Source of the DNA: Polyangiaceae bacterium
Lineage (GTDB): Bacteria > Myxococcota_A > Polyangia > Polyangiales > Polyangiaceae
Length of the DNA stretch: 49,124 nt
NCBI GenBank assembly: GCA_029261965.1
Contig: JAJDAH010000455.1
Location: 1 to 49,124 of the forward strand
Direction of reading: 5' to 3'
The translations under genes and the position numbers were made by a program. Positions within the stretch are counted from its first letter, which is position 1, and the number at the start of each line of letters is the position of its first letter. Positions 24,781 through 33,679 of this stretch are shown here, in pieces. The notes below the pieces were generated by a model. That model did not search any database. It saw nothing but the letters and a program-made list of their open reading frames with translations, and was not told where the DNA came from.

Positions 24781-25529
24781 GCGCGGCACAGATCGAGGTC
24801 CTCCGCGACCTCCGTCTCGCCTGGCCCGATCGACGGGTGATGCTGGTTGGCGCGCAGGCGCTCGCACAGCACATCGACATGTCGTACCGCGACACGAAAG
24901 ACATCGATTTCGCAGTCGCGGTGGACATGCCGGAAATTCCCGGCGACCTGGAAAGGTGTTTCGGCTGGAAGCGAGACGCGAAGCAGCTCCAGCGATTCAC
25001 TGCCCGCAACGGCCTGCTCGTCGACCTCGTGCCTACTGGTAGGAACCTTCTGGACGCCGGGTCCATCGAGTGGTCGGATGGGCGGATAATGAACCTCTCT
25101 GGCTTCGATCTGGCCTTCGAGCAGTCGACGCACGTTTCGGTGGCCGATGACTTGACGGTCGACCTCCCATCGGCACCGGCGCTTGCTCTGTTGAAAATGC
25201 AGGCGTGGCTCGACCGCAGAGCGCGCACGAACCGCGACATTCGCGATCTCGCACACCTATTCGAAACTTATGTACGCGAGGACGACGAACGCCGATGGAC
25301 CGGCGGGGTCGATGTCGAGATCGAATTCACGGAAGCGGGCGCGTTCTTGATCGGCATCGATATGGCGAAGATATGCAAAGAACGGCATCGCGACATTGTC
25401 ACCTCGTTCTTCGACGAGCTCGACCTCGCGAGTTGGATGTCCACGGGCCCGCCCCGATGGAATCTCGACGAAAACGTCGTCGAGAAAGTCAGAGCCGCAT
25501 TCGAGCTTGGGTTCAAGAAGAAGCAGTGA
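24768..25529 (+). CDS. AbiEii-like nucleotidyltransferase toxin
   Basis: A 253-residue protein from GTG 24768, overlapping the antitoxin gene by 13 bases. The nucleotidyltransferase core is visible: LVGAQALAQH (Gly28 region) and TKDIDFAV with Asp45 and Asp47 as metal ligands, followed by FTARNGLLVDLVP. LLKMQAWLDRRARTNRDIRDL and the C-terminal helices fit AbiEii/DUF1814-type enzymes. AbiEii toxins transfer nucleotides to cellular RNA or protein targets and cause growth arrest, often against phages. The target here is unknown. It ends 37 bases before the convergent caspase gene. Confidence 0.8.
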   Translation: MGALSAAQIEVLRDLRLAWPDRRVMLVGAQALAQHIDMSYRDTKDIDFAVAVDMPEIPGDLERCFGWKRDAKQLQRFTARNGLLVDLVPTGRNLLDAGSIEWSDGRIMNLSGFDLAFEQSTHVSVADDLTVDLPSAPALALLKMQAWLDRRARTNRDIRDLAHLFETYVREDDERRWTGGVDVEIEFTEAGAFLIGIDMAKICKERHRDIVTSFFDELDLASWMSTGPPRWNLDENVVEKVRAAFELGFKKKQ

Positions 25530-25566
25530 CTCTCTTGGCCATGTTCGTCATCCGAGAAAACTCCGC

Positions 25567-28500
25567 TCACGCACGCGAGCGGTGGCGCCGACGGCGTATT
25601 AGCCCCGCGAGCGCGAGCAGCGTGAGCAACGAGCTGCCGGCGATGTTCGCCGGGGCGGCTCGGCATCCGCACCCGTGCGGGGTTCTTGCCGGCGGCGGCG
25701 CGGGGCTCTGCGCCGCGGGGCTCGGCTCGGGGGCCTTCGTGCCAACGTCGGCTCGGTTCAGGATCGAGCGAGCCGAGGCGACGACGGGTAGCTGAATGTT
25801 CGCGGTCAAGTTGTCTCGGTCGACGGTGGGGTGCTGCGCGTTGCCGGTGGCTTTCGATACCGTCTCGGTAACGAAGCGTCGCAGCTCGTCGCTCGACACG
25901 AGACCATCGGCGTCGTCGTCGGCGCCCGGTCCGGTGAGAGCATCGAGCAGCGCTTCGGTGAAGACGCCGTTCTTGATCTCGTCCTTCTCCCACGACAGCT
26001 CCGAGCCTCGTGACGACGAGAGAACGATCGCGCCCGACCGACGGCGGAGGTCGTTGTCGATGTAGCGCTCGTCTTCGAAGAGGAAGCTCCGCTGCTCGGG
26101 CTTCTTTCCCGCAGCAGCTGGGGTGGCCGGTTGCTCGAGCACGAGCGCCCGGGTCGTTCTCGCTCGAAGCCCGCGGCTGCCGGGCGCTACGACGAGTCGC
26201 TCTTCCTCCTCCGGATCGCGCTCGCCGGACTCGCACGTGTCGAGCAGAAACAGCTTGTTGCGTGGCCCGATGCCGACGAGAAGCGACTCGATGAGCTCGA
26301 AGCTGGCTCCGGTTTGCCGGAGCCTGTCGATTCGGGTGTCGTGAGTCACGTAGTAGTAGTCCGCGGAAGCGTCGCGAGTGTGCACGCCGTGGCCGGCAAC
26401 GAAGAGCACCACCGTGTCGTCGACCTTCGCCTGAGCCAACCAGGGCTTCGCGTTGGCGATGGCAGTGGCGGTGACCTCTTGGTCGATGAGAGTCTTGACG
26501 TGCACCTGGCCGAAGTGAGCCTTGGCTTGCCGCAGCACGTCTGCCAGGTCGAGCACGTCCTTGTGCGGGTAGGCGAGGTTGTACTTCTCGTTGGCGTAGC
26601 GAGAGACTCCGAAACCGAGGAAGTAGAGGTCTGTCACCGGCTTCTTGCCATGCTCGAGCACACGAAACGGTCGAAACGACTCGATGCCAGCGCCGTCGGT
26701 GACGGAAACCTCGATCTTGTTGATCCCCGCCCCGAGCTCGATCGACTCGCGTGCGCGCTTTTTGCTCCCGGTGAGCGGTTTCCCTTCACGCGCGAACAGC
26801 GGCACGTCGTTGACGAACACGTTGTAGCTCTTGAGCCCCGCGGCTGCCGCGGCCTCGATCTCGAGCTCGGCGAGCTTGCCCTTCTGCTCGAGTGAAACGA
26901 ATCGCACCGTCGGCGCGCTTTCGAGCGCCTGGCCGAGCGCGGTCTCGCTCACTCCGAGTCGTCGGAGGCGCTTTTGGTACTGCGCTTCGAAGTGCGCCAC
27001 TCGCTCGGGCGGTCCGAATCCCAGTCGTTCGAACAAGAGGTCGGGACGGTTGCGCTGTGCCGCGAGCTGATCGACCCGATAGCCGCGCAGGCCGTGGCTC
27101 GCGATGAGGAGCCTTCCACCGTCGCGCGACGCGGTGAAGTACCCGTCGTCGCTGTAGATGACCCACTCTCGACCATCGCTCACGAGAGAGATGCGCTCGT
27201 GGCTTCGTACACGGTAGACCCGCGCTACCCCGTCGCTTCCCGCGGCGAGCAGCAGCTTGCCCTCGTCGTCGAAGGAGAGAGTCTGGGTGACGACGCTGCT
27301 CGACTCGGTTTCGTGCTGCACCTTCAGCGTGGATCCGTCGAGCAACTTGATGGATCCGTCGAGCGTCCCGATCGCAATGCGCTTGCCATCGGGCGAAGCG
27401 GCGGTGCTGAAGATGTCGTTCATGCTCACGCCGAGGCTCTTCTCGGTGTGTTTCGCGAGCAGTTTTTTGGATCGAAGATCGAACAAAAAGAGCCGATGCC
27501 CAAGGGCCGCCAGCAGCTTGCCGGACGCGAGCACTGTCGGCGTCGCGAACGGCATGGAAAGACCCTTCTTCGATTTCTTGATCGGATAATGTGAAACCGT
27601 TCCGGTGGTGGGGTCGGTCACCTGAAACCGGTCTCCCCGGTGGCGCGCGCGCGGTGGCTCGAGCTTTTTTCCGTCGACGCCGGCGATCGGCTCACCTGTC
27701 TCGAGGGAGTACCCACGCGCCATGCGGCCGAACGGACCGTCTCCGAAGATCCACAGCTCGTTGGCGCGGAACATCGTGCGCCGCGGCTCGGCAGGCGACA
27801 GCGTCCATCGATGGCGCCGCTCGCCCGTTTTCGCGTCGACGAGCTCGACGGATTCACCGACGATGGCGGCGAGCGAGCGCTGATCGGCAGACAAGCTGAG
27901 GCCGCGCAGAGAGTCGCGCTGCTTGCCTTCGAGCTCTCTCGACCACTCGAGTCGGAGGTCGCGAATGCTCCAGGACGTGATCGTGCGCTCGTGGACGACG
28001 AACGCGCGGGCGCCGTCCGGGCTCAGGCGGGCGCTACGCACGGGCCGCAGCCGAGCAAAAGCGGGTCGATGGGCGGCGCCCGTCGCCACGTCGCGATACT
28101 CGGGCTTACGGTACAGGCCGACGACGCGCTGCCCATCGCCGGTGAAGGCGATGCCGTTGCTCTGCAGATCGAAGCTGGCCCGAACCCGGCCGGTCTCGAC
28201 GTCGACGACTTTGACGCCGCTCCTGGGGCTACCGAACGCCGTCGCCGCGAGCTTCCCATCCGGCGAGAACGCGAGAGGCACGTCGCAGCAACTGGACATT
28301 CCCTTGACGACGTGGCGTTCGACGCGTGAGATCAGTTTTCCGGTCTCGAGGTTCCAGAGCAGCGCGAAGTGCGGAGATCCCGCGTTCTTCGACTTCTCGG
28401 CCACGGCGAGATCCGAAATGGCTCGCAGCCCGTCGGGCGAGACCTCCACGTCGTAGATGCTGTGTCGCTCGGCGACGCCGGGGTCGAGCCGCCCGACGAC

Positions 28501-29073
28501 CTTGCCCGAGCTGGCGTCCATCACCTCGAGCTTTCCGCTCGCGACGAGAAGGCGGTCTCGATCACGAAAAGCGATGCCCTGAGCGCCCGGGACCTCGGTC
28601 TTGCTCAGGCGCCGACCGCTGTCGACCTCGACCACGAGCACGAACCGCTCGTCGAATTTCCCGCTCGTGTGGGCGACCACCCCGAGCCTCGTGCCGTCGG
28701 GCGAGTAGGCTGCTGTTCTCGGGACCAGCTTGCCGATTTCGAGCTCGCGATGCTTGCCGGTCTCGAAGTCGTAGATCCACAGCGGTGCTCGATTCAGGAC
28801 CACTTTTGGTCCGGTGGGTGATATCGCCAGCGGCCAGCCGAGTGGCTGCGCGCGGCTGCCGAGCGTGCGCAGAAGAATGCCGCGCTCGAGGTCCCAAATG
28901 GAGAGCCGAACGTCGTGCGCGGTGACTGCCCACTTGCGATCCGGCGAAATCGAAACCCGCAAGCCCTCTGCACTCGACAGCTGCGGGACGAGCTGGACCC
29001 CCGAGGCTCCGCTGGCGACCGACGTGGCCAAACAAGCTACCGCGAAAGCGAAAATCGCGACCGTCCTGGTCAT
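25567..29073 (-). CDS. Secreted WD40-like propeller and caspase (peptidase C14) with MYXO-CTERM tail
   Basis: ATG 29073 is preferred over 29187 because it gives a signal peptide (FAFAVACLATSVASGASG). The 1168-residue protein has WD40/propeller repeats over about residues 25-640 (SPDRKWAVTAHDVRLSIWD, SPDGKRIAIGTLDGSIKLL). A caspase domain follows from about 830 with the catalytic His895 in VAGHGVH and Cys947 in LLDTCESGE. It ends in a MYXO-CTERM signal: Cys residues in HGCGCRAAP, a hydrophobic helix and RRRRHRSR. Such tails are cleaved and anchor proteins at the surface in Myxococcota. Most bacterial caspases are cytoplasmic, so an exported one is unusual. The substrate is unknown. Confidence 0.9.
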   Translation of the reverse strand: MTRTVAIFAFAVACLATSVASGASGVQLVPQLSSAEGLRVSISPDRKWAVTAHDVRLSIWDLERGILLRTLGSRAQPLGWPLAISPTGPKVVLNRAPLWIYDFETGKHRELEIGKLVPRTAAYSPDGTRLGVVAHTSGKFDERFVLVVEVDSGRRLSKTEVPGAQGIAFRDRDRLLVASGKLEVMDASSGKVVGRLDPGVAERHSIYDVEVSPDGLRAISDLAVAEKSKNAGSPHFALLWNLETGKLISRVERHVVKGMSSCCDVPLAFSPDGKLAATAFGSPRSGVKVVDVETGRVRASFDLQSNGIAFTGDGQRVVGLYRKPEYRDVATGAAHRPAFARLRPVRSARLSPDGARAFVVHERTITSWSIRDLRLEWSRELEGKQRDSLRGLSLSADQRSLAAIVGESVELVDAKTGERRHRWTLSPAEPRRTMFRANELWIFGDGPFGRMARGYSLETGEPIAGVDGKKLEPPRARHRGDRFQVTDPTTGTVSHYPIKKSKKGLSMPFATPTVLASGKLLAALGHRLFLFDLRSKKLLAKHTEKSLGVSMNDIFSTAASPDGKRIAIGTLDGSIKLLDGSTLKVQHETESSSVVTQTLSFDDEGKLLLAAGSDGVARVYRVRSHERISLVSDGREWVIYSDDGYFTASRDGGRLLIASHGLRGYRVDQLAAQRNRPDLLFERLGFGPPERVAHFEAQYQKRLRRLGVSETALGQALESAPTVRFVSLEQKGKLAELEIEAAAAAGLKSYNVFVNDVPLFAREGKPLTGSKKRARESIELGAGINKIEVSVTDGAGIESFRPFRVLEHGKKPVTDLYFLGFGVSRYANEKYNLAYPHKDVLDLADVLRQAKAHFGQVHVKTLIDQEVTATAIANAKPWLAQAKVDDTVVLFVAGHGVHTRDASADYYYVTHDTRIDRLRQTGASFELIESLLVGIGPRNKLFLLDTCESGERDPEEEERLVVAPGSRGLRARTTRALVLEQPATPAAAGKKPEQRSFLFEDERYIDNDLRRRSGAIVLSSSRGSELSWEKDEIKNGVFTEALLDALTGPGADDDADGLVSSDELRRFVTETVSKATGNAQHPTVDRDNLTANIQLPVVASARSILNRADVGTKAPEPSPAAQSPAPPPARTPHGCGCRAAPANIAGSSLLTLLALAGLIRRRRHRSRA

Positions 29074-29130
29074 CGACCGCCGGGTATCGCATCGCTCGCG
29101 GCTCGAGTCGAGAGAGTCGAGTCGAGTCGG

Positions 29131-29145
29131 GTTGGGTCGCCCAAC
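29131..29145. repeat. Perfect 6-bp hairpin upstream of the caspase gene
   Basis: GTTGGG-TCG-CCCAAC, next to short GAGTCGAGTCG direct repeats (29104-29128), in the divergent region between the caspase and nitronate monooxygenase genes. Confidence 0.35.
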
Positions 29146-29168
29146 GCGCCGGGGCGGAGCGGGGCGAA

Positions 29169-29187
29169 TTGCGACAATTACTCGCAA
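29169..29187. promoter_or_regulatory. Inverted repeat in the divergent promoter region
   Basis: TTGCGA and TCGCAA flank the seven-base AT-rich spacer CAATTAC. A dimeric regulator could bind here and control one or both genes. Confidence 0.3.
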
Positions 29188-29356
29188 AGCTGTACTCGGT
29201 TTGACCCGCGAATAGGAGCCCCGGCTCGATCGGTCTGCTCTTTCTCCGAAACGGCGCTTGGGAGAACAGCCAGCTCTCGAGCGAAGGCTGGGTCAAAATC
29301 TCCGTCGAGCCCCTCGAACTCTGGTCGGGGCGCCGTGGCCGTCCTATGAACAGCGC

Positions 29357-30337
29357 GTGAAAACACGCATCACCGAGCTTTTTGGAATCGAGCATCCAAT
29401 CATCCAAGGCGGAATGCACTACGTCGGATTCGCCGAGCTCGCGTCGGCCGTTTCGAACGCGGGCGGTCTCGGCATCATCACCGGGCTGACTCAAAAGACC
29501 CCGCAAGACCTGGCGAAGGAAATTGCGCGCTGCAAGGAGATGACCGACAAGCCTTTCGGTGTGAACCTGACGTTCCTACCGACAGTGACCGCGCCCGACT
29601 ACCCCGGTTACATCGACGCCATCCTCGATGGCGGAGTGCGAATCGTGGAAACGGCTGGCCGAAACCCGCAGGAGCACTTGCCTAGGCTTCAGGAGGCCGG
29701 GGTCAAGATCATCCACAAGTGCACCTCGGTTCGGCACTCACTCAAGGCGCAGAAGATTGGCTGCGACGCGGTTTCAGTGGACGGCTTCGAATGCGGCGGG
29801 CACCCGGGCGAAGACGACATCCCGAACATGATCTTGCTGCCGCGCGCCGCAGAGGAGCTGACGATACCGTTCGTGTCGTCAGGAGGAATGGCTGACGCGC
29901 GTTCGCTCGTCGCGTCTCTCGCGATGGGAGCGGAAGGAATGAACATGGGAACGCGCTTCATCGCCACCAAAGAGGCCCCCGTGCACGACAACGTCAAGAA
30001 GGCCATCGTGGCTGCGTCCGAGCTCGACACCCGCCTCGTCATGAGGCCACTTCGAAACACCGAACGAGTACTGAACAACGCCGCCGTAGAACGCCTGCTC
30101 GAAAAGGAGCAGCGTCTCGGCAAAGAATTGCAGTTTCAGGACATCCTCGAAGAGGTGGCCGGGGTGTACCCCCGAATCATGCTCGAGGGGGACATGGACG
30201 CCGGCGCTTGGTCCTGTGGGATGGTCGCTGGGCTCATCCACGACATTCCGACCTGCAAGGAGCTCGTCGATCGGATCATGAACGAGGCCGAGACCCTCAT
30301 CAGCCAAAGGCTGACAGGCCTGCTATCGGCGAGCTAG
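29357..30337 (+). CDS. Nitronate monooxygenase (FMN-dependent, 2-nitropropane dioxygenase family)
   Basis: The start at GTG 29357 gives KTRITELFGIEHPIIQGGM, the normal family beginning; the longer frame from 29258 has no family similarity. The 326-residue TIM barrel contains SNAGGLGIITG, the FMN-binding GFECGGHPGEDD segment with its conserved His, and SSGGMADARSLVASLAMGAE followed by MGTRFIAT, all diagnostic. The family oxidises alkyl nitronates; bacterial members often detoxify propionate 3-nitronate or act as enoyl-ACP reductase-like flavoproteins. The product is cytoplasmic. It diverges from the caspase gene. No specific pathway partner is present. Confidence 0.92.
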   Translation: MKTRITELFGIEHPIIQGGMHYVGFAELASAVSNAGGLGIITGLTQKTPQDLAKEIARCKEMTDKPFGVNLTFLPTVTAPDYPGYIDAILDGGVRIVETAGRNPQEHLPRLQEAGVKIIHKCTSVRHSLKAQKIGCDAVSVDGFECGGHPGEDDIPNMILLPRAAEELTIPFVSSGGMADARSLVASLAMGAEGMNMGTRFIATKEAPVHDNVKKAIVAASELDTRLVMRPLRNTERVLNNAAVERLLEKEQRLGKELQFQDILEEVAGVYPRIMLEGDMDAGAWSCGMVAGLIHDIPTCKELVDRIMNEAETLISQRLTGLLSAS

Positions 30338-30429
30338 CGCGCAGAAGCGAGTGTACTCCACGAAGTGAGGTCGCCTCCCCTACACGGCGTACGGATGCGC
30401 CGCCGCTAGGCTCGCCAGCGCAAGCCTCC
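30338..30429. other. Short intergenic region, nothing recognised
   Basis: 92 bases between the monooxygenase stop and the end of the broken LDLa gene on the other strand. Confidence 0.4.
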
Positions 30430-30840
30430 TCAGCTACCACCGCCGGCGAAACAGTTTGCCTCGTCGAAACCATCGGCGCAGTCCTGGACGCCGTCGCATT
30501 GGGCAGCCGCGGGGACGGCTTCGCCGCTCGGACAATCGATGAGAAAACAGGTCTCACGAACCTGGGCTTCTTCGGGTCCGCAAACTCTCAGAGCCGTGTC
30601 GAGCTGACGACCGCAGTCGGTCAAACCGTTGCAGCTGAGCGAGTCTAGGCATTCGATGTAGCGACCGTGTGCGTCGATGACGCACTCCATCAGCACGGAG
30701 CCGTTGTCGAGCTTCGAGTACTCCGAAGCCTTGCATTAGCCAGCACAGTGCCAGACCCGTTTTCGCTCTCGAGGCCGCATTTCGGCGCGATGTCCGTGTG
30801 CCAAGCTGTGCCGAGCGCGCCCGAATTGTCATCGCCCTTT
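30430..30840 (-). pseudogene. Secreted protein remnant with LDL-receptor class A domain
   Basis: The minus-strand frame from 30735 reads KASEYSKLDNGSVLMEC, LSCNGLTDCGRQLDTALRVC, then an LDLa motif CPSGEAVPAAAQCDGVQDC and DGFDEANC, and a stop at 30430. A TAA in frame at 30736-30738 cuts it upstream; the adjacent frame above continues coding-like as ECGLESENGSGTVLAN-type sequence. No start remains. The domain binds calcium and protein ligands in animals and is found in some Myxococcota surface proteins. It is frameshifted near 30736 and lacks its N-terminus. Confidence 0.5.
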
Positions 30841-30896
30841 TCCACAAGCGGCTAGCTATGGCTAGCCTGAGCCTAGCTACCTTGGGCGCCGGTCCG

Positions 30897-31544
30897 TCAT
30901 GAGCGGCGTGCCAGAAAAACCACGTAGAAGCACGACCCGAGATTCAACAGCATCAACAGGGCAACGAACAAGAGGTTGCTGAGCGCCTCGTCGCCCGGGG
31001 AGTCTTGCACCTCGTACACCCGCGGTCCCGGTCCCGGCGGCAGCGGCTCCTTGGCCACCGTGCGGAGCTCCTGGTCCCAGGTCGCCTTCCACCGGCCGAG
31101 CATCGGTTTGGCCTGTAGCAACTTCGTGCACTCGGCTTCGGAATTCGCCACCTCCACGGAGCGGTGGCAGGCGAACCAAACTTTCCAGGGCGGCGTGTCG
31201 CCAACCGCCGGGCCGACTGGCGCGAAAAACCTCGTGTCATGCGACATCCCGGGCCGCGTGTTCTCGAGCTTCCTCGAGTAGACGACCATCTGATCGATGC
31301 GAGCGACTCCGTCGGTAATCTCGATCGTGTCTTTGCTATCCACGTCACGCGCGGCCGCTTCGGCAACGGTCAGCGTCGTCGTCCCAGAGAGCAAGACGCG
31401 AAGCTCGGGGCCGAGTCCGCCGGCGCACGCGGGGGTCACGATTGCTGGTAGGGGCACCAGAATGAGCAGGGCGGCGGAACGAACAGAAAGCGCCCACACC
31501 CCGCCGACGACAATGCCGATGCCCACGCCGGCCGCGGCCGCCAT
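30897..31544 (-). CDS. Hypothetical membrane protein
   Basis: A 215-residue protein with hydrophobic helices at the N-terminus (GVGIGIVVGGVWAL and AALLILVPLPAIVTP) and one at the C-terminus (LLFVALLMLLNLGSCFYVVF). The region between, about 130 residues, is likely extracytoplasmic. The middle contains KDTIEITDGVARIDQMVVYS and TPPWKVWFACHRSVEV. I do not recognise a family. The gene diverges from the sulfotransferase gene with about 60 bases between starts. Function unknown. Confidence 0.6.
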   Translation of the reverse strand: MAAAAGVGIGIVVGGVWALSVRSAALLILVPLPAIVTPACAGGLGPELRVLLSGTTTLTVAEAAARDVDSKDTIEITDGVARIDQMVVYSRKLENTRPGMSHDTRFFAPVGPAVGDTPPWKVWFACHRSVEVANSEAECTKLLQAKPMLGRWKATWDQELRTVAKEPLPPGPGPRVYEVQDSPGDEALSNLLFVALLMLLNLGSCFYVVFLARRS

Positions 31545-31606
31545 CCAAAACGTGTCGGTCTGGAGCAGAACGCCGACGCACGTTGCAAGCGGCCAATGGG
31601 GGCGAA

Positions 31607-32485
31607 GTGATCATCGTTACTGGAACCAAGCGCTCCGGGACGTCGATGTGGATGCAGTTGCTGCAAGCCGCCGGCATGCCGGTCATCGGGGAAGCGTTTC
31701 CGCTCACCTGGGGTGAGTCGATTCGCAGCGCGAATCCCGAGGGTTTCTTCGAATCGATCCTCCGCAAGGGCATCTACTGGGAGACCAATCCGCATCCGGC
31801 AACCGGCGCGTACATCGACCCGCACCAGTCACGCTACTACGCAGTCAAGGTCTTCATTCCGGGTCTCATTCGGACGGACCGAGCGTTCATGCACAAGGTG
31901 ATCGGCACGATGCGCCACTGGCGTGAGTACGATGCTTCGCTCAAGCGGCTCTATGCGATGGGCGACGACGCTCGCACGAAAGTCGCGGAAAAGGGCGGAG
32001 CGAAGAAGCCGCGACCCGTGGAGTACACGTCCGAACGAGTCGACCCCGTGCTGGAATGGTGGGCGGAAAACTTCTCGCTCGTGAGCGACTTGGCGATACG
32101 CCGCTACCCCGCGCACCTCGTCGCCTACGAAAACACGCTTCGAGAGCCCGACCGCGTCGTGACCGAGGCCTTCGAGTGGCTCGGCAAGGGGGATCCGAAG
32201 AAAGCCATCGAAGGCGTCAAACCCGAAGTCCGCACGCAGGACGATTCGAGTCGACAACAGAAGCTCGAAATCGACGAAGAGCCCGAATTGACGTCGACCT
32301 TCGACGACCTGTACGCCCACGTGCTCGAACGCCGCGCTCTCGAGCCGAGCTTCATCGACAAGCTAAACGCAACGAACGACAAGCTCATGCCCCGGTTCAA
32401 AGCTGCGGCAAAGGCGATGGACAAAGCCCGCCAAGAACAACGACGCCAGGCGCGAAAGCCTAGAAAGGACGCGCCAGACCGCTGA
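31607..32485 (+). CDS. Sulfotransferase-family protein
   Basis: The start at GTG 31607 is preferred because GGGGGCGAA precedes it and the family begins IIVTGTKRSGTSMWM; a TTG at 31583 adds eight residues. GTKRSGTSMWMQLLQ is the PAPS 5'-phosphosulfate loop of P-loop sulfotransferases. AHLVAYENTLREPDRVV, with its Tyr-Glu and Arg, corresponds to the 3'-phosphate-binding part. The C-terminus is a charged helix (KARQEQRRQARK). The product is cytoplasmic. The acceptor is unknown; such enzymes in Myxococcota may sulfate lipids or sugars. No matching biosynthetic genes are next to it. Confidence 0.8.
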   Translation: MIIVTGTKRSGTSMWMQLLQAAGMPVIGEAFPLTWGESIRSANPEGFFESILRKGIYWETNPHPATGAYIDPHQSRYYAVKVFIPGLIRTDRAFMHKVIGTMRHWREYDASLKRLYAMGDDARTKVAEKGGAKKPRPVEYTSERVDPVLEWWAENFSLVSDLAIRRYPAHLVAYENTLREPDRVVTEAFEWLGKGDPKKAIEGVKPEVRTQDDSSRQQKLEIDEEPELTSTFDDLYAHVLERRALEPSFIDKLNATNDKLMPRFKAAAKAMDKARQEQRRQARKPRKDAPDR

Positions 32486-32581
32486 GCCGCGCTCTCGGTC
32501 GGGAGGACGCCGGACTTCACTGGCTCGTCGAGATCCGGCGCTGACTTTCGCCGCGCATGCGCTATCGTTCTCGGAACGCCG

Positions 32582-33679
32582 ATGCCGGAAGCCTCGAACC
32601 CTTCGCTCCTGTCTGCCCGCCCATTGGGGCGATTTGGCCGCCTGGTCGCGGCCGGTGCGTGCGGCTGCGCGCTCGTTGCGGTCGGCTGCGGCGACGGCGA
32701 AAACGGCAAGACGGATCCTGTAGACGCGGGCTCGTCGTGGAGCACCACCTTTCAGGGCCTTCAGGGGGCCCTGATTTCGATTTGGGGCTCGGACGAAAGC
32801 GACGTTTGGGCGGTCGGGAGCGATCCACTCGATGGCGATGGTCCGCTCGTTCTGCGCTACGACGGATCGAATTGGTCGCGGCTCCGAGCCAGCGCGTCGG
32901 GCGACCTGTGGTGGGTCCACGGGGTTTCCGACGGATCGGTGTTGGTTGGTGGGGCGGACGGTGTGATCCTCGAATATCGAGATGCGGTCTTTCGTCCGCA
33001 AACGACTCCATCCAGTCAAGGGACGGTTTTCGGGATCTGGGCCGCCGGTCCGGATGATGTTTGGGCCGTAGGCGGCGATCTCGAAGGCGGAACCGGAGCG
33101 TTCGTGTGGCGTCGCGGAGCGACGGGCTGGACGAACATCGATCTGCCGCCGGAGATCTCGGGCGACGCGTTTTTCAAAGTGTGGGGTCGGGGGTCGGACG
33201 ACGTGTGGATGGTGGGCAGCACTGGCACTTCGCTCCACTACGACGGGACGTCGCTCACGGCGGTGGCCACAGGCCAGGACCCGCTCTTCACCGTTCATGC
33301 GAGCCCGGACCGTTGGTGTGCCGTCGGCGGGTTCGACCTCGCTACGCTACTCGAACACGATGGCTCGGGGGCCTGGGCGCCGGTCGAGACCCCAGCGTCG
33401 ACTCGTCAGCTATTCGGCGTGTGGCTCACGGCCCAAGGCGGTTGGGCGGTGGGTGTAGACGGCACGGTGCTCCGCCGCGACGCGAGCGGGTGGTTGCGCG
33501 AAGACACGGGACTCGAAAACGACGTGGCATTTCACGCGGTCTGGGTGGACCCGGGCGGCAGCGTTTGGGCAGTTGGCGGCGACGTGCTCGTCCCTCCGCT
33601 CGGGCGAGGCACACTGGTTCGCCGGGGGGATCCGGTTCCCGCAGGGCGGTTGGAGGTGATCGATGCGATCGGCAAATAG
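32582..33679 (+). CDS. Beta-propeller lipoprotein (WAVG repeats), first gene of a four-gene overlap cluster
   Basis: A 365-residue lipoprotein (LVAVGC, Cys36). The mature part consists of about six repeats with the signature SDESDVWAVGS, DDVWAVGGD, DDVWMVGSTG and GSVWAVGGD, each followed by a strand such as LVLRYDGSNWSRL. This is the BNR/Kelch-like propeller pattern common in Myxococcota surface proteins. Its last 17 bases overlap the next gene (33663-33679). Function is unknown; protein or glycan binding is the usual guess. The overlap suggests coordinated production with the three following proteins. Confidence 0.8.
   Translation: MPEASNPSLLSARPLGRFGRLVAAGACGCALVAVGCGDGENGKTDPVDAGSSWSTTFQGLQGALISIWGSDESDVWAVGSDPLDGDGPLVLRYDGSNWSRLRASASGDLWWVHGVSDGSVLVGGADGVILEYRDAVFRPQTTPSSQGTVFGIWAAGPDDVWAVGGDLEGGTGAFVWRRGATGWTNIDLPPEISGDAFFKVWGRGSDDVWMVGSTGTSLHYDGTSLTAVATGQDPLFTVHASPDRWCAVGGFDLATLLEHDGSGAWAPVETPASTRQLFGVWLTAQGGWAVGVDGTVLRRDASGWLREDTGLENDVAFHAVWVDPGGSVWAVGGDVLVPPLGRGTLVRRGDPVPAGRLEVIDAIGK

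Noticed and set aside
26131-26895. Long plus-strand frame opposite the caspase
   Set aside because: It is antisense to a clear caspase domain, has no family motif and is a normal by-product of GC-rich codon use.
30740-30896. GCTAGC-rich short repeats at 30850-30885 as an attachment site
   Set aside because: The repeats are six bases and self-complementary by nature; no integrase or flanking duplication is present.
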